Numbered from the stretch's first letter, positions 1 to 9,079 are shown. The stretch is 64,000 nt of DNA from Fervidibacter sinensis (GCA_032161045.1 JAVHTH010000006.1), one strand, 5' to 3'. Program-made: numbers and translations. Notes: generated from the letters alone by a model not told the origin.

Positions 1-2965
1 CAATGACTCGCACAATGATGTGCTTGGGAGTGCACTCGGTTGCGATGCAAATCAGTCCCTCGCGTTTGCCCGTCACTTTTGCCTTCTCAATAATCGCGTC
101 GGCAGCGTTGATGATGAGGTTGATGAAGACCTGCCTCAATTCCGCCGGTATGCCTTTCGTCATCGCAGGTTCTTCCGCAAAATGAGTTTCAACTTTGATC
201 GTCACACCTTCAGCGAGGGCAGCATCCTGCCACCGAGAGCGAGTGATAGCAATGGCATCTTGCAGTAACTGGTGGACATCAACGGTCGTTTGGACACCGA
301 CAGCGGTTGTCCTGTAGAAACTTTGAAGCCTTCGGATAATATCGGTGGCGTATTGGACGGAGCGGTAAATTGTATCGGCGATTGTTTGAGCCTCTCCTTC
401 CGTCATCTGCCTGAGCAAATCCGCACCACCGAGGATGGGCGAAAGCGCATTGTTCAAGTCGTGGGCGATGCCGCTCGCCAATTCTCCCAAAGTCCGTAAC
501 CTTTCAAGCCTCAGGATTTCGTGTTGTCGCTGCCGTTCTTCGGTCACATCCCTAAGCACCCACAGTTGCCCCATGAGCGAGCCGTCGGGCAACCAAACTG
601 GAACGCAATATCGCTCCAAAACACATTCAGGTGATGTCAAGGTCAGAGTGTCAAAAATTGGCTGGGTTGGGTCTTCAAAAGCAAGGTCAATCGCTTCTTT
701 CATCGCAACTGGGTCGGTTGCCCGCTGAATCAAAACATCCACCATTTTGGAAACATGTTGGTAGCGAAGTTGCTCAGCGGGAATTCCGATCAAGTCCCCA
801 AACCTGCGATTGACATCGTCCAGCCGACCATCAGGAAGGACAAGGGCGACACCTTCAAGCACGGCATCAAATATGACCGACAACTGTTGAGCCAACTCCG
901 TTTGGCGACGCAGAAGTTGACTTCTCTCCATGACCACACCCAGTTGGGCAGCAAGGGTCTGCAAGAACGAAAGATGGCGCTCATTGAACGCACCAAGTTT
1001 CTGCGACTCCAAGTTGATTACTCCGACGACTTCCTTCCCGATTTTGATCGGCACGCAAAGTTCGGAAAGTGTGCCTGAGCGTCCAGCGAAGTAGTAGGGG
1101 TTTGTCCTAACATCTCGCTCCAACACAGGCTCTCCAGTTCGCGCAACATATCCCATTATCCCGACGGATGTGGGAAGTCTGACCCCAAGTGGAAAGTCTG
1201 GAGGAGGAGCAGGGTGAGTGGCTACGAATTCTAAATGCTGTTTGTCCTCTGTCAAGAGCGAAACGCTCACGGAATCGCAAGGGAGAATGGATGGCAATGC
1301 TTCAACTAAAGATTGGGCAATTTGTTTGAGTTCAGCACCAGATGCCGCTTCCAAAATCAGGCGATGCAAAGTTTGGGTCTCGCTCAATTGATGTTGAATT
1401 TGCTCGCTGAGCCACAGGTTCTCAAGAGCCAAACCGACCAAATTACCAAGTGTCAAGAGCAATTGCACCAATTCGTCCTGAGGCGACAAGAAACGGCAAC
1501 TGTCGCGAAAGTCAACGGCGATAGCGCCCACGACACCACTATGCCCTTTAATCGGGATGATGGCGTTGCCGAATTTGAGATGTTGACCTTCAAGGGCTTG
1601 TTGCCATAACTTCCTCTCAATTTCGCTCGTTTCGTTCAGTGGGTCGTTGGTGACGAACATACTCAGTCGCCCAAGCAACACATCACCCAAAACGGTTTCG
1701 CCTTCCCTGATAGGCTGTGGAAGCCATTCAACTTCTTGCCACTGAACGCCTTCTGGTGGAGAAATCGCCTCCCTCACAACTCCGTCGGGGAATCGGATTA
1801 AGATGGAAAGCCTATCAACTTCAAGCACCTTGAGACCTTTGTTGATTGTGGCAATCACATCTTCCAGCGAACGCGCTGCCAACAAGTCAACACTGATTTG
1901 TAACAGCCCTGCCCGCAACCCTTCTTGCTCTTTTTCCATTTCATCGCGCAAAAGTGCGTTAAGCGCTATTGCCAATTGTTCCGCCAAACTGTCAAGGAAG
2001 GCGATGTGACTTTCGTTGAAACCTTCTAACTGGCGACTTGAGAAGTTCAATGTGGCTTTGAACCTTTCAGGCATGGGGAGCGGATAGACGAGCGCGGAGC
2101 GAAAGCCCTGCTCTAACAACCACGCTTCTGCAGGGAATTCAGCCTCATCAAAACATGGTCGCAATATAGGTTCCCCAGTTTGCATCGCCTTTTTCGCTGC
2201 CCCATGATGAGCGAACGGTTTCACTTTGTGGGCTTCCCAAACAGCGCCGTCGTTCCAGACGACATACAACCATTCGCGATTGGTTGGCTCGTCGTAGACG
2301 CTGATGCTCAATCGGTCAAAAGGAACGAACGGTCTAAGCGCTTCGGCAAACCCTTGCAAAACCTCTGGCATCGGCTTTCCTGAGATCAGTAAATTGTCAA
2401 GGCAACGAAGCAGTTCCAGATGTTGCCTCATTTTGCGCTCGCGTTCCAACGCTTGCTCTAACTCCCATTGTTCCATTAACCGCTGCAGCAACAACGCCAC
2501 TATCGGCAATATTGGCTGCAAGCGTTGGATGTCTTCTTCGGAATAGGCATTGGGTTCACGGCGGTGAAAGACGAGGGCAGCGATAACTTGCCCTCCCGCT
2601 TCAATCGGCACAGCGAGGCGGGTGTGAAAGCCTGCGGACTTGACGGTAGCGAAAGAAGGCGTAAATTCTTTGCCGTCAGTCTCAAGTAGAGGTTGCCTCT
2701 GTTGAACAACCCAACCCGTCGCCGTCCCAGCAAGCGCTCTCTTTTCACCAGAGCGGACTAATCCCTCAACTTCTCCTGTCGGGACGATAATCTCTGCAAA
2801 CTGCTCGTCAGGGTGAACTAAAGAACATGAAAGCCTGTCAAAGGGCAAAACACTTTTCAAGTGTTCTGCAAGAGCCTGAGCCATTTGCCTCCAATCTCTG
2901 GCATGAACCAAGGTTTCAATCAAGGGCAACCATTTGTAACCGTTCGTTTGGGCTTGGGACTTCAA
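1..2965 (-). CDS. Multi-GAF sensor histidine kinase, C-terminus cut by window edge
   Basis: The minus strand is open from a TTG at 2965, preceded by AAGGGGGG eight bases upstream, to the window edge, giving at least 988 residues. A GTG at 2992 in the same frame is an alternative start but would sit over the ribosome site. I read four GAF-type domains (about residues 10-175, 180-350, 360-530 and 540-700), a PAS domain (about 710-820), a HisKA H-box (ELASGIAHDLNNA, His near 833) and an ATPase N-box (LRQVFINLIINAADAI) near 960. The G boxes lie outside the window. No signal peptide or membrane segment is visible, so it is probably a cytoplasmic kinase sensing small ligands through GAF domains. 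Its cognate regulator is not in the window. The kinase assignment is certain from the H and N boxes; the signal is unknown. Confidence 0.93.
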   Translation of the reverse strand, partial: MKSQAQTNGYKWLPLIETLVHARDWRQMAQALAEHLKSVLPFDRLSCSLVHPDEQFAEIIVPTGEVEGLVRSGEKRALAGTATGWVVQQRQPLLETDGKEFTPSFATVKSAGFHTRLAVPIEAGGQVIAALVFHRREPNAYSEEDIQRLQPILPIVALLLQRLMEQWELEQALERERKMRQHLELLRCLDNLLISGKPMPEVLQGFAEALRPFVPFDRLSISVYDEPTNREWLYVVWNDGAVWEAHKVKPFAHHGAAKKAMQTGEPILRPCFDEAEFPAEAWLLEQGFRSALVYPLPMPERFKATLNFSSRQLEGFNESHIAFLDSLAEQLAIALNALLRDEMEKEQEGLRAGLLQISVDLLAARSLEDVIATINKGLKVLEVDRLSILIRFPDGVVREAISPPEGVQWQEVEWLPQPIREGETVLGDVLLGRLSMFVTNDPLNETSEIERKLWQQALEGQHLKFGNAIIPIKGHSGVVGAIAVDFRDSCRFLSPQDELVQLLLTLGNLVGLALENLWLSEQIQHQLSETQTLHRLILEAASGAELKQIAQSLVEALPSILPCDSVSVSLLTEDKQHLEFVATHPAPPPDFPLGVRLPTSVGIMGYVARTGEPVLERDVRTNPYYFAGRSGTLSELCVPIKIGKEVVGVINLESQKLGAFNERHLSFLQTLAAQLGVVMERSQLLRRQTELAQQLSVIFDAVLEGVALVLPDGRLDDVNRRFGDLIGIPAEQLRYQHVSKMVDVLIQRATDPVAMKEAIDLAFEDPTQPIFDTLTLTSPECVLERYCVPVWLPDGSLMGQLWVLRDVTEERQRQHEILRLERLRTLGELASGIAHDLNNALSPILGGADLLRQMTEGEAQTIADTIYRSVQYATDIIRRLQSFYRTTAVGVQTTVDVHQLLQDAIAITRSRWQDAALAEGVTIKVETHFAEEPAMTKGIPAELRQVFINLIINAADAIIEKAKVTGKREGLICIATECTPKHIIVRVI

Positions 2966-3140
2966 AGTGCCGTCCCCCCTTGAACCCCACACGATAAGGG
3001 TTTTTCGCTTTCTTGCGTGACAAAAGCAAATTTGGCTGTTCTGGCTAAAAATCAGTTCGGGCAAAGTCGGTTAGAAAGTTTAGCAACCGACCATCAAAAT
3101 GTCTATGATTGGGAAGAGAATGCCGCGTTTGGGTCAACCC

Positions 3141-4079
3141 TCACAGGTTCATTTCATCACTCAACTGCGCCACTAACTTGTTTGCTCGCTCTCTCATCCG
3201 ACATACCGAACAAATCTCAGCCGTCGTCGGCATACCGCAGCGAGAGCAAGGTTTCAGTTCAGGTTCGGGGAACTTTTCGTCAAGCAAGGGTTGAATTTGC
3301 TCAACGAACTGCGAGTAAAATGCCCACTTGGTTCCCGGCGAACGCTCCTCAATGCGGTTGAGCAAGTCTTTGTAAAAAAGCGACGACGCACCAACGGAAT
3401 ATGGACATTCCTGTTCAATGTAGGGGATGCGGTTGAGGATGGTGAACAGCGCCACTTGCTTTTCGGTGAACCGAACGAAAGGTTTGATCCTTTTGAGTAA
3501 CCCATCCCTTGACGGCAAAACTGGGGATTGTCTCGCCAAGTAACCGACCTGCCACCTCATCACATTGCCCAAAAGTGTTGCCGCTTCGTCGTCCAAGTTG
3601 TGCCCAGTTGCAATGACAGTGTAACCGTGTTCCAAAGCGAACTTGTTGAACAAGTAACGCTTGACAGCACCGCAGGCTGAACAAGGCTCGCGGTTGCTCG
3701 CAAATGCCAAATCCGGCACGGGTTTCCCCATTTCCTCCGAAACGCTAACGATATGCAATGTCCGCTGAATTCGCTCAGCGAGTTGTTGGGCAAATTGCTT
3801 TGAGTGCGATGAATACTCACCGGCGGAAATCCCTAAGTCCAAATAAAGCCCGTCTGCCTCGTAGCCGAGTTGTGTCAAAGCGAACCAAAGCCCGAGGCTG
3901 TCCTTGCCACCCGAAACGGCGACGAGGATTTTGTCGTCACGCTCTATCATTCGCCATTCCTTTATCGTCCTTTCCGTCATCCGCAAGAACCATTTGGGAT
4001 AGCAGTCTTTGCACAAAGCCAAGCGATGTTCTCGCATGTATATGACCGCTTTTTGCTTGCACCAAAGGCATCGTTTCAC
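3141..4079 (-). CDS. ttuA: TtuA-type tRNA 2-thiolation enzyme (PP-loop ATPase)
   Basis: This 312-residue protein belongs to the TtcA/TtuA/Ncs6 family, which adenylates tRNA and replaces oxygen with sulfur. An N-terminal zinc site (Cys4, Cys7, Cys23, Cys26) is followed by the PP-loop SGGKDS (56-61), a CSAC pair (Cys133, Cys136) that with a later Cys in ECPYSVG would bind the Fe-S cluster, the GHNLDDEA motif, and a C-terminal CSRC/CSVC zinc site. These N- and C-terminal zinc ribbons are the TtuA arrangement rather than the proteobacterial TtcA one. The start is GTG with GAGGTG eight bases upstream. A ThiS/MoaD-like sulfur-carrier gene lies 66 bp upstream on the same strand, which supports m5s2U54 synthesis, a modification that stabilises tRNA in thermophiles. 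Confidence 0.88.
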   Translation of the reverse strand: MKRCLWCKQKAVIYMREHRLALCKDCYPKWFLRMTERTIKEWRMIERDDKILVAVSGGKDSLGLWFALTQLGYEADGLYLDLGISAGEYSSHSKQFAQQLAERIQRTLHIVSVSEEMGKPVPDLAFASNREPCSACGAVKRYLFNKFALEHGYTVIATGHNLDDEAATLLGNVMRWQVGYLARQSPVLPSRDGLLKRIKPFVRFTEKQVALFTILNRIPYIEQECPYSVGASSLFYKDLLNRIEERSPGTKWAFYSQFVEQIQPLLDEKFPEPELKPCSRCGMPTTAEICSVCRMRERANKLVAQLSDEMNL

Positions 4080-4145
4080 TTCCTGCTCACCTCATTGCTT
4101 AATCGGTTGGACGCTTATGCGAAAGTGTCCGCGAAACTGAGCCAC

Positions 4146-4349
4146 TCAAGCCCCACCCGATATTGCGCTGATGACTTTCACCTCGTCCTCTTCCTCAAGC
4201 CACTCATCTTCAGTGAGAACTTCTTCCCCGCGCACAACCAATGTGCTTTCGGGCGACAAATTGAGTTTCTCAAGCAACTCCTTGACCCTCATCCGCTTGT
4301 CAAATTCAAAAACTTGCCCGCGGAATTCAACTTTCACGGTGATTGCCAC
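4146..4349 (-). CDS. ttuB: Ubiquitin-like sulfur carrier (TtuB/ThiS/MoaD family)
   Basis: The 67-residue protein has the length and beta-grasp pattern of ThiS/MoaD/TtuB sulfur carriers (VKVEFRG...VKELLEKL...VVRGEEV...EDEVKVISAISGGA). In this family the C-terminal Gly-Gly is adenylated by an E1-like enzyme and turned into a thiocarboxylate that donates sulfur. It is immediately upstream of ttuA on the same strand, so TtuB is the best name, though ThiS cannot be excluded. The odd point is the tail: Gly65-Gly66 is followed by an extra Ala67 before the stop, so the di-glycine is not terminal as encoded. Confidence 0.8.
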   Translation of the reverse strand: MAITVKVEFRGQVFEFDKRMRVKELLEKLNLSPESTLVVRGEEVLTEDEWLEEEDEVKVISAISGGA

Positions 4350-4436
4350 CCCTCGTTGTCAATGTGTTAGACTGATACTTGTCGGTGAGCAAATGCGCAA
4401 AAGAATTTTAGCCCAAACAGCAAGGGGGTAAGGCAA

Positions 4437-6095
4437 ATGCGACGATGGGGCTGGTTCAGTGTCGGTTTGCTTGCCTTGATATTTGTTTTGCCTCTGATGT
4501 GTCAAGATTTGCTGCAGATGTTCAACGAGGGTCTGAGATTGTATCAAGAGGGGAAAACCGATGAGGCACTGGCGCTTTTTCGGAAAGTTGTTGAAATCAA
4601 CCCCAACGATGGAGAGGCGTGGGTTTACATCGGGACAATTTTGCTCAGCAAAAACGACCACGAAGGTGCAATCAGTGCTTTGGAAAAAGGTTTGAGCCAA
4701 TCCTTACCCGGGCTTATTGCCGCACAAGGTTGGGTGAACTTGGGAGTTGCATATCAACTTGGTCGCAAAGATATTGCCAAGGCAATTGAAGCCTACGAAC
4801 GAGCCATCGCCTTCAAGCCCGATTTGCCTGAGGCTCATTACAACCTCATCCTTGCCCACTTACTGCAAAACAATTTCGCCGAGGCTGTGAAAGCAGGGGA
4901 AAGGGCATTTTCCATACTTGGCAAGCCCCTTAAGCCTGAGCAAGTTCAAACGACTTTTGAAAAAGCGCTGGAGTTTTTGGTTCGGGACTACGACAGGGCT
5001 TTGGAGTTGCTTCGCAGTATGGCGCAACAGCAGTTACCGCGCCATGAATTTTTCTCGTTGATGGGACAAGCCTACGAGGGCTTGAAGCAATTTTCAAGGG
5101 CTGCGCTTTTCTACGGTCAGGCTGCCGCTTTGGCCCCTCAGGTTGCGAGGTATCATGTTTCATTCGGGGTAGCGTTGAGGCAAATGAAGCGATTACCCGA
5201 GGCAGTGAAAGTTTTGGAGCGGGCAACTGCTTTGGACAATCGCGATGCGTTCGCTATGACCGTTTTGGGCATCACTTACAGCGATTTGGGACGGTGGCAG
5301 GAAGCGGCAATAACTTTGCGACGAGCCGTTGAACTTGACCCTCAAAACTTTGACGCTCACAGCACCCTCGCCATCGCATATGAGCAATTGGGGCAGATAC
5401 CTCAAGCCATGCAAGAATATCTTGCGGCTCTTGGAATACGAGAAGAGCCAAACATTCTGAACAACTTGGCACGGCTTTATTTGCTTCAAGGGGAAAGCGC
5501 CGAGCAAGGAGGGCGAATTAAAGAAGCGGACGATGCCTACCAACAAGCCATTCAAAGGTTGCGCCGCGCTTTGCAATTGAATCCCAATTTCGTGCCCGCC
5601 CGTTTGAACCTCGCCATTGCTTTGCGCAGGCGTTCTCGCGTTTTGTTGCAGCAAGGGCAAACAAAACTGGCGGAAGAAACTTTGCAGGAAGCAGAAAAAA
5701 TCCTGCAAGAATACTTGGCACAAACTCCCGATCCAACCGCCAAATTGGAGATGGCGAGGTTGTTGAGTGAAAGAAAGCGTTATGACGAGGCTTTAAAGTT
5801 AGTTCGGGAAGTGATTGCTGCCCAACCTAAATTGGAAGAAGCCTACATCTTTTTGGGCTTCATCGCTTTGCAGTTAGCGCGCCTTGATGACGCCGAGCAA
5901 GCATACACGCAAGCGCTGAAATTGAACCCGAAAAGCGCTGACGCAATGGTCGGTTTAGGCGTCGTCGCCTTTCAAAGGAATCGCCTTGATGAAGCAGAGG
6001 CATGGTTCACTCGCGCCCTTGAAATCAGCCCCAATCACCCATATGCAAAGCAAAACTTGGAAATTGTCAAGCAGGTGAAAGAAAGAGCAAAGTAA
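4437..6095 (+). CDS. Secreted TPR-repeat protein
   Basis: The 552-residue protein starts at an ATG preceded by AAGGGGGTAAGG. Residues 1-22 form a signal peptide or single membrane anchor. The rest is a run of about a dozen 34-residue tetratricopeptide repeats, seen in recurring patterns such as EALALFRKVVEINPNDGEAW, AIEAYERAIAFKPDLPEAHY and AEQAYTQALKLNPKSADAMV. TPR arrays are protein-protein scaffolds; nothing in the sequence names a partner. It is divergent from ttuB, with 87 bp between them and no obvious consensus promoter. It appears to be transcribed alone or ahead of nadK. Confidence 0.85.
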   Translation: MRRWGWFSVGLLALIFVLPLMCQDLLQMFNEGLRLYQEGKTDEALALFRKVVEINPNDGEAWVYIGTILLSKNDHEGAISALEKGLSQSLPGLIAAQGWVNLGVAYQLGRKDIAKAIEAYERAIAFKPDLPEAHYNLILAHLLQNNFAEAVKAGERAFSILGKPLKPEQVQTTFEKALEFLVRDYDRALELLRSMAQQQLPRHEFFSLMGQAYEGLKQFSRAALFYGQAAALAPQVARYHVSFGVALRQMKRLPEAVKVLERATALDNRDAFAMTVLGITYSDLGRWQEAAITLRRAVELDPQNFDAHSTLAIAYEQLGQIPQAMQEYLAALGIREEPNILNNLARLYLLQGESAEQGGRIKEADDAYQQAIQRLRRALQLNPNFVPARLNLAIALRRRSRVLLQQGQTKLAEETLQEAEKILQEYLAQTPDPTAKLEMARLLSERKRYDEALKLVREVIAAQPKLEEAYIFLGFIALQLARLDDAEQAYTQALKLNPKSADAMVGLGVVAFQRNRLDEAEAWFTRALEISPNHPYAKQNLEIVKQVKERAK

Positions 6096-6382
6096 AGCCA
6101 ATGTGACCTTCAGGGAGACGCTAACACCTTGAACTCAAGTTTGTGGTCAACTTGCCACTTGGTAGCAAAATGGTCAGGCTGATGGCAGGTTGGTAGAAAA
6201 TTCGCAAAATCTGATAGACTCGTCCCAAAGAGGCATAAAGCGCGTTTTAGAGGAAGCGAGAAACAAACCTTCAATGCGGATGTTTGGCGAATTGGCGGGA
6301 GTTACAAGGTTAAGTGACTGTCAAGACTTGTGTCTCGCGAATTCGTTGAAGTTTTAAGGTGTTGGTTTCCGAGGTGAGGCAA

Positions 6383-7243
6383 TTGAAGCGAGTGGGCTTG
6401 CTGGTCGCTTTGCACAAACCGGGAGTGAGCGAGTCCGTTCGGCAATTGGTCGCCTTGTTGGAGAGTTTGGGCTTTGAAATTGCTATGCCCAATGAGGTGG
6501 CAAACTTGCTTGAGCGTCCTAATGCATTGCCCATGGAAGACCTGACAAAAACAGATGCATTGATTGCTTTGGGTGGAGATGGTTGCGTTCTATCGGCGGC
6601 GCGATTGGCAGCCCCTCACAATATCCCCATTTTAGGGGTCCGAATAGGAGGGTTCGGTTTCCTCGCGGAAGTTGAACTTGAACATGTTGAAGATGCCTTC
6701 AAAAAGTTCCTTGCAGGCGAATTTTGGCTGGACGAACGGACAATGCTTCAGGCTGAACTGTGGCACGGTGAAAATTTGGTTTGGTCTGCAATTGGCTTGA
6801 ACGACGCCGTCATACTCAAATCACCCACATCTCCTTTGCCCCTTTGGGAAGTCTTCGTTAACGACGAACTCTTGGCTCGTTACCCTGCCGATGGCGTCGC
6901 AATTGCAACCCCGACGGGTTCAACCGCATACACCCTTTCGGCTGGTGGTCCGATTCTCGCTCCCGATGTTGATGCCTTTCTGCTCATGCCAATGTATGCC
7001 CACACCTTGACTTTGCGACCTTTGGTCTTGTCGTCAAAAGCGAAGGTGACGGTCAAACTTCTGCCCCAACGCCGCCCCGTTGAAGGTGAAATCTCTGTTG
7101 ACGGACAAATTAATTGTCAAGTTTTGCCAACCCACCATGTGGTCATTTTCAAAGCACCTTTCAAGGCACAGATCGTCCGCTTTTACGGTTCATCGTTTTA
7201 CGAACGATTGCGCCAGAAATTGCGATGGGGCGAGAGGCAGTGA
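6383..7243 (+). CDS. nadK: NAD kinase
   Basis: This ATP-NAD kinase phosphorylates NAD to NADP in the cytoplasm. The GGDG signature (about residues 64-67), GGFGFLAEVE, LNDAVI, and TPTGSTAYTLSAGGP (about 176-190) are the diagnostic motifs, in order. A GTG 24 bases upstream extends the frame, but the TTG at 6383 has GAGGTGAGG just ahead of it and begins MKRVGLLVALHK, the usual N-terminus, so I prefer it; that gives 286 residues. The 287 bp upstream (6096-6382) hold nothing else I can identify. Confidence 0.92.
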   Translation: MKRVGLLVALHKPGVSESVRQLVALLESLGFEIAMPNEVANLLERPNALPMEDLTKTDALIALGGDGCVLSAARLAAPHNIPILGVRIGGFGFLAEVELEHVEDAFKKFLAGEFWLDERTMLQAELWHGENLVWSAIGLNDAVILKSPTSPLPLWEVFVNDELLARYPADGVAIATPTGSTAYTLSAGGPILAPDVDAFLLMPMYAHTLTLRPLVLSSKAKVTVKLLPQRRPVEGEISVDGQINCQVLPTHHVVIFKAPFKAQIVRFYGSSFYERLRQKLRWGERQ

Positions 7244-7244
7244 A

Positions 7245-7306
7245 GTAGGGCGGGGTTTTATACCCCGCCGACAATTTTGTTGGCGCGGTTTGAAACCGTG
7301 CCCTAC
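7245..7306. repeat. GTAG-ended double-hairpin element
   Basis: This 62-bp element directly follows the nadK stop. It is bounded by GTAGGGC and GCCCTAC and holds two perfect or near-perfect hairpins: GGCGGGGT/ACCCCGCC at 7249-7269, and GGCGCGGTTT/AAACCGTGCC at 7282-7302. The first hairpin has a close relative at 18002-18026 with a paired base change. It may also end or punctuate nadK transcription. Confidence 0.8.
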
Positions 7307-7325
7307 CCAAAAGAGGGTGACTTTG

Positions 7326-8870
7326 ATGGGCTTGAAGCAAAGCCGGATTGGGGCTTCAGTTTTGCTTGCGCTCCTTTTCATCCATAAACTCCCTTCACAG
7401 GTTCAAGCCCCAATGAAAGTTGGAAGGTGGGGCTTATGGGAAGCGAGACTCAAAAGCGACCGCAGGTATTTCAACCCTTTCACCGAAGTGACCGTAATCG
7501 CAACTTTCCGCTCGCCCTCAGGCAAGGTGTGGACCGTTGAAGGATTTTACGACGGAGACAGAACTTGGAAAGTTCGGTTCATGCCTGACGAAATCGGTCA
7601 ATGGCGTTGGTTCATCCGAGCCGAACCGCCAGATGAGAGGCTTTCGGCAAGCGGTAGATTTGAATGCGTCCCATCACAATTGCGAGGACCGCTTAAGGTT
7701 CATCCACAAAATCCGCTTTGGTTCGCCTTCGCCGACGGCACGCCGGTTTATCTGCTTTCCTTTCACCTTTGGAACTTAGATGCGATGGACGAAAAAACTT
7801 TGGCGAAAACCCTTGACTTTCTTAGGTCAAAAGGTTTCAACGCAATCGTCGGTCCACACTTGACGCCTGAGCGAACGGCTTGGGCACGATTACCCGATGG
7901 ACGCACCGATTTTGACAGATTCAACCTGCCGGTTTGGCAAGGACTTGACAGGGCTTTGGAATTGACGGCGGAACGAGGCATGGTGCTCATCCCGTTCAGC
8001 ATCGTTGGCGGCACAAATGGTTTGCCCAAAGTTCCTGACGAACGCCGCCTTGATTTGCTGCTCCGTTACTGGGTCGCGCGCTGGCAAGGTTTTTGGAACG
8101 CAACCTTCCAACCAACGAGTGAGTGGGAAGAAGGCTACTCTGAACAGGAAATTTTGGAAATCGGCGAACGACTTTACGAATTGACTCACGGTCGTTTCCT
8201 CATCAGCGTCCACAGTTTAAAGGCAAGCAGCGAAACGGTTCAACGGGCAAAATGGCTCAGTTACCACACCATCCAAGACAAACTTGACAACTGGGACTTT
8301 GGTAAGTTTGCTTGGTTTGCGGAACTCTTTCGCCGCGTTCCCAAACCAATATTCGCCCACGAGTGCTTATGGGAGGGAAATTTTTACCAACGAGATGCTG
8401 GGCTTGATGTTGACAACTTGAGACGAGCCGCTTGGGTCATCGCGCTCAATGGCGGGCAAATTAATTACGCCGATGAAGTCATCCCGCCGAGAAGGTGGCA
8501 GCGGCGCGAAGATGTCGGAGCAACTTTCAGCGAACTTGGACTGGCAACGAAACCCCTTGGTCAACTTTATGACGCCTTGAGCAATCTCGCGCGCTTCATT
8601 CGTTCGCTCCCTTTCTGGCGAATGACCCCGCACCCTGAACTTGCGAGCACTAAGTTTTGCCTCGCCGAATTAGGGCGAACATACGCAGTTTATGCGCCTC
8701 AGGGCGGAAGGGTTTACCTTGACTTGACAAAAATTGAGGGCAAGTTTAAGGCGAGGTGGTTCAACCCACGAACGGGTGAATGGGTTGATGGAGGATTTAT
8801 TTCCGCTGGCAGCGTAGAGGAATTCACTGCGCCCGATGGCAACGATTGGGTTTTGTTGGTTCAACGGTAA
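7326..8870 (+). CDS. Secreted DUF5060/DUF4038 glycoside-hydrolase-like protein
   Basis: The ATG at 7326 follows GAGGGTGA; the open frame upstream of it is only the shadow of nadK and the hairpin element. The 514-residue product has a signal peptide (about 1-28), a DUF5060-type beta-sandwich (MKVGRWGLWEARL...QWRWFIRAEP), an apiosidase-like TIM barrel of the DUF4038 kind (WFAFADGTPVYLLSFHLWNL onward; candidate acids in FAHECLWEG), and a C-terminal sandwich resembling the collagen-binding-like domain of such enzymes (ARWFNPRTGEWVDGG). Members act on plant or microbial polysaccharide side chains; the substrate here is not predictable. It is followed by a repeat-rich gap and another secreted glycosidase-like gene. 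Confidence 0.8.
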   Translation: MGLKQSRIGASVLLALLFIHKLPSQVQAPMKVGRWGLWEARLKSDRRYFNPFTEVTVIATFRSPSGKVWTVEGFYDGDRTWKVRFMPDEIGQWRWFIRAEPPDERLSASGRFECVPSQLRGPLKVHPQNPLWFAFADGTPVYLLSFHLWNLDAMDEKTLAKTLDFLRSKGFNAIVGPHLTPERTAWARLPDGRTDFDRFNLPVWQGLDRALELTAERGMVLIPFSIVGGTNGLPKVPDERRLDLLLRYWVARWQGFWNATFQPTSEWEEGYSEQEILEIGERLYELTHGRFLISVHSLKASSETVQRAKWLSYHTIQDKLDNWDFGKFAWFAELFRRVPKPIFAHECLWEGNFYQRDAGLDVDNLRRAAWVIALNGGQINYADEVIPPRRWQRREDVGATFSELGLATKPLGQLYDALSNLARFIRSLPFWRMTPHPELASTKFCLAELGRTYAVYAPQGGRVYLDLTKIEGKFKARWFNPRTGEWVDGGFISAGSVEEFTAPDGNDWVLLVQR

Positions 8871-8885
8871 ATTGAGCGAAATTGG

Positions 8886-8908
8886 GAGGGCGAGGCTCCT
8901 GCCGAGCC
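8886..8908. repeat. GAGGGCGAGGCTCCTGCC module, intergenic copy
   Basis: This 23-bp sequence reads GAGGGCGAGGCTCCTGCC then GAGCC. It recurs with no base change at 12221-12243, inside the reading frame of the next gene, and as a variant at 10418-10439. It is an intergenic copy of a module that is elsewhere protein-coding. Confidence 0.85.
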
Positions 8909-8917
8909 AAAAAAGGG

Positions 8918-8945
8918 GTGCGGAGTGCGAAGTGCGGGGTGCGGC
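8918..8945. repeat. Heptanucleotide tandem repeat, GTGCGRN type
   Basis: Four head-to-tail 7-bp units are visible: GTGCGGA, GTGCGAA, GTGCGGG, GTGCGGC. The period is exactly seven, like the GGGACGN and CCCCAGT tracts inside the downstream gene. Confidence 0.85.
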
Positions 8946-9012
8946 TTGGGAGCAAGGCTCTTCCCGAGCCGAAAAATTCGTTGTTTGGAGGGTCAGGCTA
9001 CTGAAACAAACT

Positions 9013-9079
9013 CGGTAGCGTCGGGGCTTGTCCCCGACGGGAGTTTAACGACCGTTGCCCACAAGGGACGACGCTACCG
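9013..9079. repeat. GTAG-ended hairpin element (GTAGCGTCG type)
   Basis: This 67-bp element is bounded by CGGTAGCGTCG and CGACGCTACCG, with an internal hairpin GTCGGGGCTTGTCCCCGAC. It lies between two secreted-protein genes. Half of the same design reappears as the hairpin at 62929-62953. Confidence 0.8.

Noticed and set aside
3066..3091. Hairpin GTCGGTT...AACCGAC after ttuA as a terminator
   Set aside because: The stem is only 7 bp with a long loop and no following T-run on the minus strand.
4357..4380. Promoter for the TPR protein gene (TTGTCA...GATACT)
   Set aside because: Spacing is only about 12 bp between the best hexamers.
7080..7325. N-terminal extension of the DUF5060/DUF4038 protein by 82 residues
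   Set aside because: That part is nadK sequence in another frame plus the hairpin element; the ATG at 7326 has a ribosome site and signal peptide.
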